Source of the DNA: Conexibacter sp. DBS9H8
GTDB lineage: Bacteria > Actinomycetota > Thermoleophilia > Solirubrobacterales > Solirubrobacteraceae
Reading direction: 5' to 3'
Length of the DNA stretch: 64,000 bases
NCBI RefSeq assembly: GCF_023330685.1
Contig: NZ_CP097128.1
Location: 248,001-312,000, forward strand
Positions 25,502 through 34,663 of the stretch are shown here, piece after piece. The position numbers and the translations under genes are program-made. Every line of letters begins with the position of its first letter. Positions within the stretch are counted from its first letter, which is position 1. The notes beneath the pieces are model-generated. The model ran no database searches, was not told the DNA's origin, and worked only from the letters and a program-made list of their open reading frames with translations.

Positions 25502-26383
25502 TCAGGCGGCCGCGCCAAGCAGCTCGATCGCCAGCTCGGCCACCTCGGTCGGGGTCTTACCGACCTTGACGCCCTTGGCCTCCAGCGCGGCGGCCTTGGC
25601 CTCAGCCCCGCCGGAGGAGCCCGAGACGATCGCCCCGGCGTGGCCCATCGTCTTGCCCGGAGGGGCGGAGAACCCGGCGATGTAGGCGACGACCGGCTTG
25701 GTCACGTGCGCGGCGATGTACTCGGCGGCCTTCTCCTCGGCGTCCCCACCGATCTCCCCGGAGAGGACGATCAACTCGGTCTCGGGGTCGTCCTGGAACA
25801 TCGCAACGACGTCAACGAAGTCGGTGCCGGGGACCGGGTCCCCGCCGATGCCGACGATCGTCGAGTTGCCAAAGCCGCTCTGGGCGAGCACGTTGCCGAT
25901 CTGGTAGGTGAGGGTCCCCGAGCGGGACACGACCCCGACGTTGCCCGGCTTGAAGAACTGGGCGGGGATGATCCCGACGTTCGCCTTGCCGGGCGAGAGG
26001 ATGCCCGGACAGTTGGGCCCGATCAGGCGTGAGCGGCCGTTCTTCTTGATCACGCTGTAGGCGCGCAGCTCGTCGTGGGCGGGGATGCCCTCGGTGATCG
26101 CGATGATCAGCTCGATCCCGGCCGCCTCGGCCTCGAGGATCGAGTCGGCGGCAAACGGCGGCGGCACGAAGATCATCGCCGTGTTGGCGCCCTGCTGGGT
26201 GACCGACTCCTCGAAGGTGTTGAAAACGGGGATGCCGTCGACGTTCTGGCCGCCCTTGCCGGGGGTGACGCCGGCGACGACCTTCGTTCCGTAGTCGCGG
26301 TTGCGCAGCGTGTGGAACGTGCCCTCCGAACCGGTGATCCCGGCGGTGACCAGGCGGGTGTTCTCATCAATCAGGATGCTCAT
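25502..26383 (-). CDS. sucD: Succinyl-CoA synthetase alpha subunit
   Basis: 293 aa, normal length. The N-terminal CoA-binding domain has [10 protein letters not shown] and [11 protein letters not shown]. The C-terminal ligase domain has GPNCPGI and the phosphohistidine loop [10 protein letters not shown]. With SucC it interconverts succinyl-CoA and succinate with nucleotide phosphorylation in the TCA cycle. It starts 15 bases after the sucC stop with AAGGAG 6 bases before the ATG, so unlike the first gene it relies on a ribosome-binding site. Confidence 0.97.
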   Translation of the reverse strand: MSILIDENTRLVTAGITGSEGTFHTLRNRDYGTKVVAGVTPGKGGQNVDGIPVFNTFEESVTQQGANTAMIFVPPPFAADSILEAEAAGIELIIAITEGIPAHDELRAYSVIKKNGRSRLIGPNCPGILSPGKANVGIIPAQFFKPGNVGVVSRSGTLTYQIGNVLAQSGFGNSTIVGIGGDPVPGTDFVDVVAMFQDDPETELIVLSGEIGGDAEEKAAEYIAAHVTKPVVAYIAGFSAPPGKTMGHAGAIVSGSSGGAEAKAAALEAKGVKVGKTPTEVAELAIELLGAAA

Positions 26384-26398
26384 GGTTGGCTCCTTGAC

Positions 26399-27550
26399 CT
26401 AGGCTCGCGCGGGGCCGGCCAGCTCGACGACCTTGGCGGCCGCGCCGTCCATGGTCGCCTCGGTGTACACGTTGGGAAGGTCCGCTTCGGCGAGCAGTTT
26501 GCGTCCCTCGACGTCGTTGGTGCCGTCGAGGCGGACGACGAACGGGACGGTCGGCTTGATCTGGGCGAAGGCGGCGATGAGGCCGCGGGCGACCTCGTCA
26601 CAGCGGGTGATCCCGCCGAAGATGTTGAACAGGACGGCGGTGACCCTCGGGTTGGCGAGGATCACCTCCACGGCGGAGGTGATCGCCTCGGCCTTGGAGC
26701 CGCCGCCGGCGTCGAGGAAGTTGGCCGCTTCGCCGCCTGCGAGCTTGACCACGTCGAGGGTCGACATCACGAGCCCGGCACCGTTGCCGAGGATCCCGAT
26801 GTTGCCGTCGAGCTTGACGTAGGTGAGCCCGCGTTCCTTGGCCATCCGCTCCTGCGGGTCCTCGGCGGACAGGTCGCGCAGCTCCGCATTCTCCTTGTGC
26901 CGGAAGAAGCTGTTGTTGTCGAGGGTCACCTTCGCGTCGAGGGCGCGGACCCCACGCTCGGGGGTGATGATCAGCGGGTTGACCTCCACGAGCGTCGCCT
27001 CCTCGGCGACAAAGACGTGGTAGAGCTGCTTGAGGATCGCTCCGATCGGCCGGACGACGTCGGCGTCGACGCCGGCCTTGAAGGCGAGCTCGCGGCCGTG
27101 GAAGTCCTGGAAGCCGACGAGCGGGTCGACGTGGAGGTGGGCGATCGCGTCGGGGTCCTCCTCGGCGACCGCCTCGATGTCCATCCCGCCCTTGGTCGAG
27201 AGCATCACCAGCGGCGCCTTGGCGGAGCGGTCGAAGACGACCGAGGCGTAGTACTCGGCGGCGATGTCGGAGGCGCCCTCGATCCACAGCTCGTAGACGG
27301 TGAGTCCGCGGATGTCCATGCCGAGGATGGCCTCGGCGTGAGCGCGCGCCTCAGCGGCGTTGGTGGCGATCTTGATGCCGCCGAGCTTGCCGCGCCCGCC
27401 GATCTGCACCTGGGCCTTGACCGCGACCGGATAGCCGATCTCCTCGGCGGCGGCGACGGCCTCCTCCACGGTCCGGGCCGGTTTGCCCGATGGCACCGGG
27501 ACGCCGTGGCGGGCGAACAATTGTTTGCCTTGATACTCAAGCAAGTCCAT
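26399..27550 (-). CDS. sucC: Succinyl-CoA synthetase beta subunit
   Basis: 383 aa from the ATG at 27550 (MDLLEYQGKQLF, the conserved family start); ten upstream residues in the open frame are not used. The ATP-grasp domain shows VKAQVQIGGRGKLGGIK, and the C-terminal domain has NIFGGITRCDEVA and VVRLDGTNDVEGR. TAGAGT at 27559-27564 (minus) lies 8 bases before the ATG and there is no Shine-Dalgarno, so leaderless transcription is likely. First gene of the sucCD operon. Confidence 0.97.
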   Translation of the reverse strand: MDLLEYQGKQLFARHGVPVPSGKPARTVEEAVAAAEEIGYPVAVKAQVQIGGRGKLGGIKIATNAAEARAHAEAILGMDIRGLTVYELWIEGASDIAAEYYASVVFDRSAKAPLVMLSTKGGMDIEAVAEEDPDAIAHLHVDPLVGFQDFHGRELAFKAGVDADVVRPIGAILKQLYHVFVAEEATLVEVNPLIITPERGVRALDAKVTLDNNSFFRHKENAELRDLSAEDPQERMAKERGLTYVKLDGNIGILGNGAGLVMSTLDVVKLAGGEAANFLDAGGGSKAEAITSAVEVILANPRVTAVLFNIFGGITRCDEVARGLIAAFAQIKPTVPFVVRLDGTNDVEGRKLLAEADLPNVYTEATMDGAAAKVVELAGPARA

Positions 27551-27632
27551 GGCAAGCGACTCTATTGGAAAGCGGTGCAAATCCGCGTTCTGACTCCCAG
27601 CAGGGCAAGGTGCCCGTCATAATGTCGCGCTC

Positions 27633-28340
27633 ATGGCCATTCCCAAGCAGATCACCTTCGTCACCTTCGACGTCTACGGCACGCTGATCGACTGGGAGAC
27701 CGGAGCAGCCGACGCCTTCGTCAAGGAGGCCACCCGGGACGGGTTCACGATCGACCGCGAGGATCTCATCCCGCGCTTTCATGAGGTCCAGCAGCAGATC
27801 CAGGCGGGCTCCTACGAGCTCTACGCCGAGGTCCTGCGCCGGACCGCCGTCCAGATCGCCAAGGACCTCGGCTGGCCACTGGAACCGTCACGATCGGGCT
27901 TCCTGCCCGACTCGGTTCAGCGCTGGCCGGCGTTCAAGGAGACCAATCCGACGCTGATCAAGATCGCCAAGAAGCATTCGATCGGCCTCATCTCCAACAT
28001 CGACGACAAGCTGCTCGGTCTCACCCGCCGTCACCTCGCCACCACCACCGGGCAACCGCTCGACTTCGACCTCGTGGTCACCGCCCAGCAGGTGCGCTCC
28101 TACAAGCCCGACGCCGCCCACTTCACCGAGTGCGAGCGGCGGATCGGCACCAAGAAGGGCTGGGTCCACGTCGCCGCCAGCTACTACCACGACGTCGAGC
28201 CGTGCCTGAAGAAGAAGATCCCGGTGATCTGGGTCAACCGCCACGGCACCGAGCTCGAGTCGGGCCAGAAGAAGCCCGACGCCGAGGTGCGGACCCTGAA
28301 GGAAGCGGCGAAGCTGATCCTCGAGGCCGGCGCCGAGTAG
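27633..28340 (+). CDS. HAD-superfamily hydrolase, haloacid dehalogenase type II-like
   Basis: 235 aa. Motif I is VTFDVYGTLIDW with the nucleophile Asp13 and Thr17; motif II is LISNIDD; motif III lysine is in QVRSYKPDAAHF; motif IV is HVAASYYHDVEP. The helical cap between residues ~20 and 90 fits subclass I dehalogenase-like enzymes. TAATGT at 27620-27625 lies 7 bases before the ATG, so the mRNA may be leaderless. It is divergent from sucC. The substrate cannot be deduced; dehalogenation is only one possibility. Confidence 0.88.
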   Translation: MAIPKQITFVTFDVYGTLIDWETGAADAFVKEATRDGFTIDREDLIPRFHEVQQQIQAGSYELYAEVLRRTAVQIAKDLGWPLEPSRSGFLPDSVQRWPAFKETNPTLIKIAKKHSIGLISNIDDKLLGLTRRHLATTTGQPLDFDLVVTAQQVRSYKPDAAHFTECERRIGTKKGWVHVAASYYHDVEPCLKKKIPVIWVNRHGTELESGQKKPDAEVRTLKEAAKLILEAGAE

Positions 28341-28346
28341 GGGTCC

Positions 28347-28423
28347 GGGCCGGCTCGTCTCGCCGGCCCGAGGGACCGGCCGGGTGGGCTGAGATCTCGC
28401 TGCACAGTGCGAGATCTCAGCCC
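28347..28423. terminator. Two tandem hairpins between convergent genes
   Basis: First hairpin: GGGCCGGC (28347-28354) and its complement (28362-28369), loop of 7. Second hairpin: GGGCTGAGATCTCGC (28386-28400) and its perfect complement (28409-28423), loop of 8. The 15-base perfect stem works on either strand, so it can end both the HAD transcript and the opposing carboxylase transcript. No T-run is present. Confidence 0.7.
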
Positions 28424-28454
28424 GGCGGCGCTCGGAGGCGCGCTCGGCGGCGGC

Positions 28455-30248
28455 TCAGGCGGCGCTGATCACCGCAAGCGTGTCGCCGCTGGCGACGGAG
28501 ACGCCGGGACTGATCGGCAGCTCGGCGATGACCCCCGCCTTGTGTGCGGTGATCTCGTTCTCCATCTTCATCGCCTCGATCACGCAGATGAGGTCGCCCT
28601 CGGCGACGGTCGCCCCGGCCTCCACGTTGACCTTGAAGATCGTTCCCTGCAGCGGGCTGGCGAGCGTGTCCGAGCCCGCCGCGGAGCCCCCCCCGCCGGA
28701 GCGGGCCGCGCGGCGCGGCGCGGCGGAGCCCGTGCGGGCGCTGCCGTTGGTCGCGGACGCGGCGGCGGGGACCGCCCCGTAGGCCGGGCCGATCACGCGG
28801 ACGTCAAAGCGCTTGCCCGACACCTCGACGGTGTATGCCTGCTCGGCGGTGTCCTCGTCCTGCGCCGGGGCCGCGCCGGTGCTCTGGGCGGCCGGGCCGG
28901 TCGACTTGAGCCACTCGCGGTCCTCGATCAGGTCATGACAGGTTTCGGCGTCGGCCCACTGCTGCGTCGCGAGGATCGTCTTGTGGAACGGGATCAGCGT
29001 CTTGAGCTCACCGATCTCGTACTCCGACAGCGCGCGGATCATCCGCCGGGTCGCCTGCTCCCGGTCGACGTCCCAGACGATCAGCTTGGCGACCATCGGG
29101 TCATACATCGGGGAGACCTCGGCGTTGGGGCCGACGCCGGAGTCGACTCGAACGCCCGGCCCGGCGGGCTCGCGGTAGCTGGAGATCCGGCCGGGGGCCG
29201 GAGCGAAGTTCTTGGACGCGTCCTCGGCGTTGATCCGGCACTCGATCGCGTGCCCGCGGAGGATGACGTCATCCTGGGTGTAGGCGAGCGGCTCCCCGGC
29301 GGCGACCCGGATCCCCTGCTTGACGATGTCGATGCCGGTGACGAGCTCGGTGACGCAGTGCTCGACCTGCACGCGGGTGTTCATCTCGAGGAAGTAGTAC
29401 TCGCCATCCTGGAGCAGACCCTCGATCGTCCCGGCCCCCGAGTAGTTGACCGCCGCGGCGGCGTCGGTGGCGATCTTGCCGATCTTCGCCCGCAGCTCCG
29501 CGTTCACGGCGGGGGCGGGGGCCTCCTCGATCAGCTTCTGGTGGCGCCGCTGGAGGGAGCAGTCGCGCTCCCCGAGGTGGATGACGTTGCCGTGATTGTC
29601 GGCAAGCACCTGCACCTCCACGTGGCGCGGGTTGGGCAGGTAGCGTTCGAGGTAGACGGTCGGGTCCCCGAAGAACTTCTCCCCCTCTCGGCTGGCCCCC
29701 TCGAACGCCTCCTGGAGCTTGTCCTCAGACAGCGCGACGCGGAAGCCCTTGCCGCCGCCACCGCCGGCCGCCTTGACCGCGACCGGGTAGCCGATCGTCG
29801 CGTCGATGAGCTTCTTGGCGTCCGCGACCGACTCCACCGGCTCGGTCGTCCCGGGCACGATCGGCACGCCCGCCTTCTGCATCAGGTCACGCGCGGCGGT
29901 CTTGGAGCCCATCGCGTCGATCGCCGAGGCGGGCGGGCCGATGAAGACGATCCCGGCCTCCTCGAGCGCCTTGGCGAAGGCGGCGTTCTCAGACAGGAAC
30001 CCGTACCCGGGGTGGACGGCCTCCGCCCCGGACTGTCTGACCGCCTCGAGGATCTTGTCGATCACCAGGTAGCTCTCGTTCGCCGGACCGGGTCCGAGCA
30101 GGTAGGCCTCGTCGGCCCGCTTGACGTGGATGGCGTCGCGGTCGAGTTCGGAGTAGACGGCGACGGTGGCGATACCCATCTCTTCGCAGGCACGGATCAC
30201 GCGGACCGCGATCTCGCCCCGGTTGGCGATCAAAATCTTCTTAAACAC
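28455..30248 (-). CDS. accA: Acyl-CoA carboxylase alpha subunit: biotin carboxylase fused to biotin carrier protein
   Basis: 597 aa from the GTG at 30248 (product MFKKILIANRGEIAVRV); a TTG ten codons upstream overlaps the divergent promoter and is less likely. The N-terminal ~450 residues are biotin carboxylase with the ATP-grasp loop GGGGGKGFRV, EMNTRVQVEH and the HAIECRINAED block. The C-terminal ~70 residues are the biotinyl domain with the biotin-attachment site EAMKMENE. TAAAGT at 30257-30262 (minus) lies 8 bases before the GTG. It carboxylates biotin for the carboxyltransferase encoded at 40.4-41.9 kb, giving malonyl-CoA or methylmalonyl-CoA. Confidence 0.95.
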   Translation of the reverse strand: MFKKILIANRGEIAVRVIRACEEMGIATVAVYSELDRDAIHVKRADEAYLLGPGPANESYLVIDKILEAVRQSGAEAVHPGYGFLSENAAFAKALEEAGIVFIGPPASAIDAMGSKTAARDLMQKAGVPIVPGTTEPVESVADAKKLIDATIGYPVAVKAAGGGGGKGFRVALSEDKLQEAFEGASREGEKFFGDPTVYLERYLPNPRHVEVQVLADNHGNVIHLGERDCSLQRRHQKLIEEAPAPAVNAELRAKIGKIATDAAAAVNYSGAGTIEGLLQDGEYYFLEMNTRVQVEHCVTELVTGIDIVKQGIRVAAGEPLAYTQDDVILRGHAIECRINAEDASKNFAPAPGRISSYREPAGPGVRVDSGVGPNAEVSPMYDPMVAKLIVWDVDREQATRRMIRALSEYEIGELKTLIPFHKTILATQQWADAETCHDLIEDREWLKSTGPAAQSTGAAPAQDEDTAEQAYTVEVSGKRFDVRVIGPAYGAVPAAASATNGSARTGSAAPRRAARSGGGGSAAGSDTLASPLQGTIFKVNVEAGATVAEGDLICVIEAMKMENEITAHKAGVIAELPISPGVSVASGDTLAVISAA

Positions 30249-30256
30249 GGGCGCGG

Positions 30257-30285
30257 ACTTTAGAGCTTTGCCGCGCAACTAGACT
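30257..30285. promoter_or_regulatory. Divergent leaderless -10 boxes (carboxylase / PIG-V-like gene)
   Basis: TAAAGT on the minus strand (30257-30262) is 8 bases before the carboxylase GTG; TAGACT on the plus strand (30280-30285) is 9 bases before the ATG at 30295. The -35 zone of each promoter overlaps the other promoter. Confidence 0.45.
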
Positions 30286-30294
30286 TCTGCGGGC

Positions 30295-31590
30295 ATGAGC
30301 GCTGTCCCGGAACTCTCACCGGCGCGCACGGGCGTGGCCGGGGAGGGGTTCGGCGCGACCACCGACCGTCTCCGCTTCCCGCTCGCCGTCTACCTCGCTT
30401 CCCGCGTCCTCTACCTCGCCGTCGCGGTCGCGGACATGTTCATCCGCGGCGGCCGGCTACCGCTCGAGCTGCGCAACTGGGACGGGAAGTGGTATGTCCT
30501 GCTCGCGCAGCACGGCTACCCCCACCACCTCCCGACCGTCTACGGCGCGCGCGGCTGGTCGCCGCTCGGGTTCGAGCCGCTCTACTCGATCCTGATGTGG
30601 GCCGGCGGCGCCGTGCTCCCGCGCGGCGTCGAGGCTTCCGGACTGCTCATCTCCCTGCTCGGCGGGGCGATCGCGACGGTTGAGATCTCGGTGCTCGCCC
30701 GGCGCTGGTGGGGGGAGGCGGCGAGCCGGCGCGGGGTCGTCTTCTTCTGCTTCTTCCCGGGGACGATCGTCTTCTCGATGGTCTACACAGAGGGGCTCAC
30801 GCTCGCCCTCGTCGCGGGGGCGTTGCTCTGTCTCGAGGACCGCCGCTGGATCCTCGCCGGCCTGCTCGCCGGCGCCGCGACGGCGGTCGAACCGGTCGCC
30901 TTCGCGATCATCCCGGCCTGCGCCGCGGCGAGCCTCGCGGAGATCTGGCGCCAGGGCCGCCTCAACCGGGCCGCCCTGCGCTCGCTGTGGGCGCCACTTC
31001 TGTCCCCGTGGGGGGCGATCGCAACCGGCGCATTCCTGTGGTCCTGGACGGGGACCCCGTTGGCTACCTTCGACACCCAGCGGATCGCGTGGGGCGAGCA
31101 CTCGAGCCCGCTCGCCCTCTACACCCAGACGCGCAAGTTCGTCGACGAGTTCGTCCACTGGCAGGGCATCCGCCACATCGATCTCAACCTGCCGACCGGG
31201 GTGATCGGCGCGTTTTTCCTCGCCTGGGCGCTGGGGCAGCTCTGGCGTCTGCGCCGGGGCCTGCCCGACCCCGCCGGGTCGGTGGGCGCGTCCACCGAGT
31301 TGACCGGCGGGGCGCCGACGAGCGCCCCGCCGTTGACCGAGAACGGTGTGCGGCTCGGCGCCGGGGTCTCCCTCAGCGCGCTCGTGTGGACGGCGTTCGT
31401 CGCCCTGTTGACGGTCACCTCAGACCAGACCCCGCCAAACCCGCGGATGCTCATCTGCGCCTTCCCGGTGCTGTTGGCCGTCGCCGCACCCCGGACGGGA
31501 GCGCGTCAGCGCCGTCTGTTGACCGTCTCGATCCTGCTGTTGATCGGGATGAGCATCGGCACCTTCGTCGGCGGTGGCCTGCGCCCCTGA
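30295..31590 (+). CDS. PIG-V-like membrane mannosyltransferase family protein
   Basis: 431 aa with about nine hydrophobic segments. After the first segment it has ELRNWDGKWYVLLAQHGYP, the aromatic-Asp block typical of the bacterial PIG-V/GT-C group, followed by GFEPLYSILMW and FCFFPGTIVFSMVYTEGL, both characteristic of that family. TAGACT 9 bases before the ATG suggests a leaderless mRNA. It should transfer a sugar from a polyprenyl-phosphate donor at the outer face of the membrane; donor and acceptor are unknown. It is convergent with another GT-C gene 26 bases downstream. Confidence 0.72.
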   Translation: MSAVPELSPARTGVAGEGFGATTDRLRFPLAVYLASRVLYLAVAVADMFIRGGRLPLELRNWDGKWYVLLAQHGYPHHLPTVYGARGWSPLGFEPLYSILMWAGGAVLPRGVEASGLLISLLGGAIATVEISVLARRWWGEAASRRGVVFFCFFPGTIVFSMVYTEGLTLALVAGALLCLEDRRWILAGLLAGAATAVEPVAFAIIPACAAASLAEIWRQGRLNRAALRSLWAPLLSPWGAIATGAFLWSWTGTPLATFDTQRIAWGEHSSPLALYTQTRKFVDEFVHWQGIRHIDLNLPTGVIGAFFLAWALGQLWRLRRGLPDPAGSVGASTELTGGAPTSAPPLTENGVRLGAGVSLSALVWTAFVALLTVTSDQTPPNPRMLICAFPVLLAVAAPRTGARQRRLLTVSILLLIGMSIGTFVGGGLRP

Positions 31591-31615
31591 GGCGGAGGCC
31601 GCCGACCGTGCCCGC

Positions 31616-33289
31616 TCAGGCCGAGCCGGCCCGCCGCGCCGCGGCGGGCCGCGCGTACAGAGTGATGTGGATGACGGCGGCGTACCCCTCCGCACTCGCC
31701 CGGTGGGCGAGGTAGGCGCGGCTCAGGACCGCCTCGAGCAGGCGGTAGCCGGCCGCGTTGTGAACCGAGGTCGGGGTGCCGTGGGCGCTGCCCTGATGGC
31801 TGGCGATCAGCCACAGGCGCCGGCATCCGGTGAGCCAGTCCCCCAGCCGACGGGGGCTCGGAACGACGTACTCCTCGACGTGGGGCGTGCGGGCGCTCCA
31901 GGCCGCGACCGGGAGGACGGCCCGCGGCGCCCGCGCGGACCCGCCCGGGGTGTGCTGCACGTAGTAGGCGAACGGCATCCGGCCGTCCTCGGGGTAGAAG
32001 GCGACGCAGTCCCCGGGCTGACGTGCGGCGAGGACACGGGCGGCCACCTGCTTCCACGGTTCGGGCGTCTCGGCATAGCTGGGGAGCAGCACGGCGACCC
32101 GGAGCCCGAGCAGGATCACGAGGAGAGTCGCCGCGACCCCCCGGGTATGCGGGAGCCGGGTGCCCGGGGGATGGCCCGTCCGGGCCGGCGCGGTCGCGGC
32201 CCGAAGGTTCTGTCCGGCCCCGGTGAGCAGCCACCCCAGCAGAAGGGAGACGGCGGGGATGACGAGGATCGAGATGCGCGCGAGCTCGAAGGGCTCGCCG
32301 GCCGCCGAGCCGGCGACGGTCAGGAGCGCGGTGAGCAGCCACCATGCCGTCGGGACGATCACGAGCGCGCCGGCGGCGGGGGAGTGATCGCTGCGGGGCC
32401 GGCGGACCGCCAGCCGCGGCCACGCGTCGGCGAGGGCGAGCGCGGTCGCCACGAGGACGAGGACGCCCGCCCACACGGTTGCGATCACCGTCACGACGGT
32501 CACGTGGAAATTCGGCGGCAGCCCGGCGGAGAGGACGGTGACGAGCGTCTGGCCGAGCGCGGACAGGCTGAGCGGACCGACCCAGAAGAGCTGGCTGGAA
32601 CCGCGCTGGAGCGCGAGCAGCACGAGCGGAAGGCAGGCGAGGGCGACGAGGAGCAGGACAGCGATCAGCTCCCGCAGGCCGCGCCGCAGGACCCAGGCGC
32701 AGAGCAGCTCGGCCGGGATCAGTAGGACCGCGTCAAAGCCGATGTAGAGGGAGAGCAGCGTCGCCAGCCCGTAACCGAGCAGGGCGCCCCGGGGGACGGG
32801 CGTTCCCGGGTCTGAGTCGACGACTCCGACGAGGGCGAGGAACGCGGCCGCGGCGGCGGTCACCATCAGCGCGTACCCGCGGGCGTCCTGGCCCCAGAAG
32901 ACGAGGCTGACGCTGAGGGCACACAGGACACCTGAGACGAGGGCGGCGCAGCGGCCGCCGAACAGCCGCAGGGCAAGGGCGGCGACGAGCCCGGCGCTGA
33001 GCGCGTCGGCGAGCACCGACAGGCCACGCAGCGGCACCGTACCGTCCCCGAACAGACCGACGATCACGTGCAGGGCGAGGTAGTAGACGAGCATGTTGCC
33101 GCCGTCGTGGGCGATGCCCCGCCACAGGGCCGCCCCGTGCTGGGAGACGATCGAGACCGTCGCTCCCTCGTCGAGCCACAGGCTGCGGCCGGCGAGCGCG
33201 GGGAGGCAGACGAGGGCGCCAAGGAGCGCCGGGGCGATCACCACGCCCCAGTCTCCCGTCCGCATCCGGCGCTGCCCGGTGGCGCTCAT
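31616..33289 (-). CDS. GT39-like membrane glycosyltransferase
   Basis: 557 aa from the ATG at 33289; a second ATG three codons upstream lies within the probable promoter. TTAAAT at 33297-33302 (minus) is 7 bases before the chosen ATG. The first periplasmic loop contains SLWLDEGATV, the acidic motif of GT39 enzymes, then HDGGNMLVYYLALH. About eleven hydrophobic segments precede a C-terminal soluble domain with PGDCVAFYPEDGRMPFAYY. It is similar in plan to the gene at 1478-3103 but not a close copy. Likely role: sugar transfer in cell-surface glycan synthesis. Confidence 0.75.
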   Translation of the reverse strand: MSATGQRRMRTGDWGVVIAPALLGALVCLPALAGRSLWLDEGATVSIVSQHGAALWRGIAHDGGNMLVYYLALHVIVGLFGDGTVPLRGLSVLADALSAGLVAALALRLFGGRCAALVSGVLCALSVSLVFWGQDARGYALMVTAAAAAFLALVGVVDSDPGTPVPRGALLGYGLATLLSLYIGFDAVLLIPAELLCAWVLRRGLRELIAVLLLVALACLPLVLLALQRGSSQLFWVGPLSLSALGQTLVTVLSAGLPPNFHVTVVTVIATVWAGVLVLVATALALADAWPRLAVRRPRSDHSPAAGALVIVPTAWWLLTALLTVAGSAAGEPFELARISILVIPAVSLLLGWLLTGAGQNLRAATAPARTGHPPGTRLPHTRGVAATLLVILLGLRVAVLLPSYAETPEPWKQVAARVLAARQPGDCVAFYPEDGRMPFAYYVQHTPGGSARAPRAVLPVAAWSARTPHVEEYVVPSPRRLGDWLTGCRRLWLIASHQGSAHGTPTSVHNAAGYRLLEAVLSRAYLAHRASAEGYAAVIHITLYARPAAARRAGSA

Positions 33290-33350
33290 CGGGCCCATTT
33301 AAGCCGGACGGTGACCGGAGCGGGCGACCGGGGTGACCGGCGCCGGTTCG

Positions 33351-34661
33351 TCAGCGTCCGCTGCGGATCATCCCGGCACCGACCGTGTCGTTGCTCGCCT
33401 CGTCGATGAGGATGAACGAGCCGGTGCTGCGGTTGGTCGCATACGCGTCGATCATCAGCGGCGCGGAGGTGCGCAGACGGACACGGCCGATCTCGTTGAG
33501 GGCGAGCTCACCGGCCCCGTGGTCGTGCGCGAGGGTGTTGACGTCGACGCGGTACTCGAGGGCGTCGATCACCGCACGGGCGGTCCGGGTCGTGTGCTTG
33601 ATGAGGTACCGACCCCCCGCTCGCAGCGGCTCCTCCGCCATCCAGCACACGGTCGCCTCGAGCTCACGGACGACGGCGGGACGATCGTCGGGGTCTGCGA
33701 GCATGTCGCCGCGGGAGATGTCGAGCTCATCCTCGAGCCGGACGGTCACCGACTGGGTCGGGAAGGCGACCTGAAGCGGCCCGTCGAAGGTGTCGATCGC
33801 GCGCACCCGGGTACGCCGTCCCGACGGCAGGACGATGACCTCCTGCCCGGGCTCGAGCACCCCGCCGGCGACCTGTCCGGCGTAGCCGCGGTAGTCGTGG
33901 AACGCATCATGGTTGGGGCGGACCACCCACTGGACGGGAAAGCGGAGCTCCTCGAGGTTGCGGTCGGCGGCGATCACCACGTGCTCGAGGTGCGACAGCA
34001 GTGGCGGCCCGTCATACCAGGGCATCGCCGCCGAGCGCTCGACGACGTTGTCCCCGCTCAGGGCGGAGATCGGGATGAAGGTGAGATCGGCGGTCCCCAC
34101 CCGGGCCGCCCAGTCGGTGAGCTCGTCCACGATCGCGGTGAAGGCCGCTTCGGAGTAGTCGACGAGGTCCATCTTGTTGACCGCGACGACGAGGTGGGGG
34201 ATCCGCAGCAGGCTCGAGATGTAGGCGTGACGGCGGGTCTGGACCGACACGCCGCGGCGCGCATCGACGAGGACGATCGATAGGTCGGCCGTGGAGGCGC
34301 CGGTGACCATGTTCCGGGTGTACTGCTCGTGTCCGGGGGTGTCGGCGATGATGAACTTGCGCCCGCGACCGTCGGGGTCGGCGCGGGTGATCCCGGCCGC
34401 CGCCCCGGTCTGGAAGTAGCGGTAGGCGACGTCGATGGTGATGCCCTGTTCACGCTCGGCACGGAGCCCGTCGGTGAGCAGCGCAAGGTTGAGGTAGCCG
34501 TCCCCGCGTCGAGCGGAGGTGAGGGTGACGTGCTCGAGCTGGTCTTCGAGGATCGATTTGGTGTCGTGCAGGAGTCGTCCGATCAGGGTCGACTTGCCGT
34601 CATCGACGGAGCCGGCGGTGGCGATCCGCAGCAGCTCCGAGCGGCCGGTGAGCGTGCGCAT
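33351..34661 (-). CDS. cysN: Sulfate adenylyltransferase subunit 1 (GTPase)
   Basis: 436 aa. The GTPase motifs are GSVDDGKST (residues 17-25), IADTPGHEQYTRNM and VNKMDLVD; EREQGITIDVAYRYF is the switch region typical of CysN. Domains II and III follow with beta-barrel character. It has no C-terminal APS kinase (CysC) domain. It starts 2 bases after the cysD stop. With CysD it activates sulfate to adenosine 5'-phosphosulfate, using GTP hydrolysis to drive the reaction. Last gene of the sulfate-assimilation cluster. Confidence 0.96.
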   Translation of the reverse strand: MRTLTGRSELLRIATAGSVDDGKSTLIGRLLHDTKSILEDQLEHVTLTSARRGDGYLNLALLTDGLRAEREQGITIDVAYRYFQTGAAAGITRADPDGRGRKFIIADTPGHEQYTRNMVTGASTADLSIVLVDARRGVSVQTRRHAYISSLLRIPHLVVAVNKMDLVDYSEAAFTAIVDELTDWAARVGTADLTFIPISALSGDNVVERSAAMPWYDGPPLLSHLEHVVIAADRNLEELRFPVQWVVRPNHDAFHDYRGYAGQVAGGVLEPGQEVIVLPSGRRTRVRAIDTFDGPLQVAFPTQSVTVRLEDELDISRGDMLADPDDRPAVVRELEATVCWMAEEPLRAGGRYLIKHTTRTARAVIDALEYRVDVNTLAHDHGAGELALNEIGRVRLRTSAPLMIDAYATNRSTGSFILIDEASNDTVGAGMIRSGR

Positions 34662-34663
34662 GT

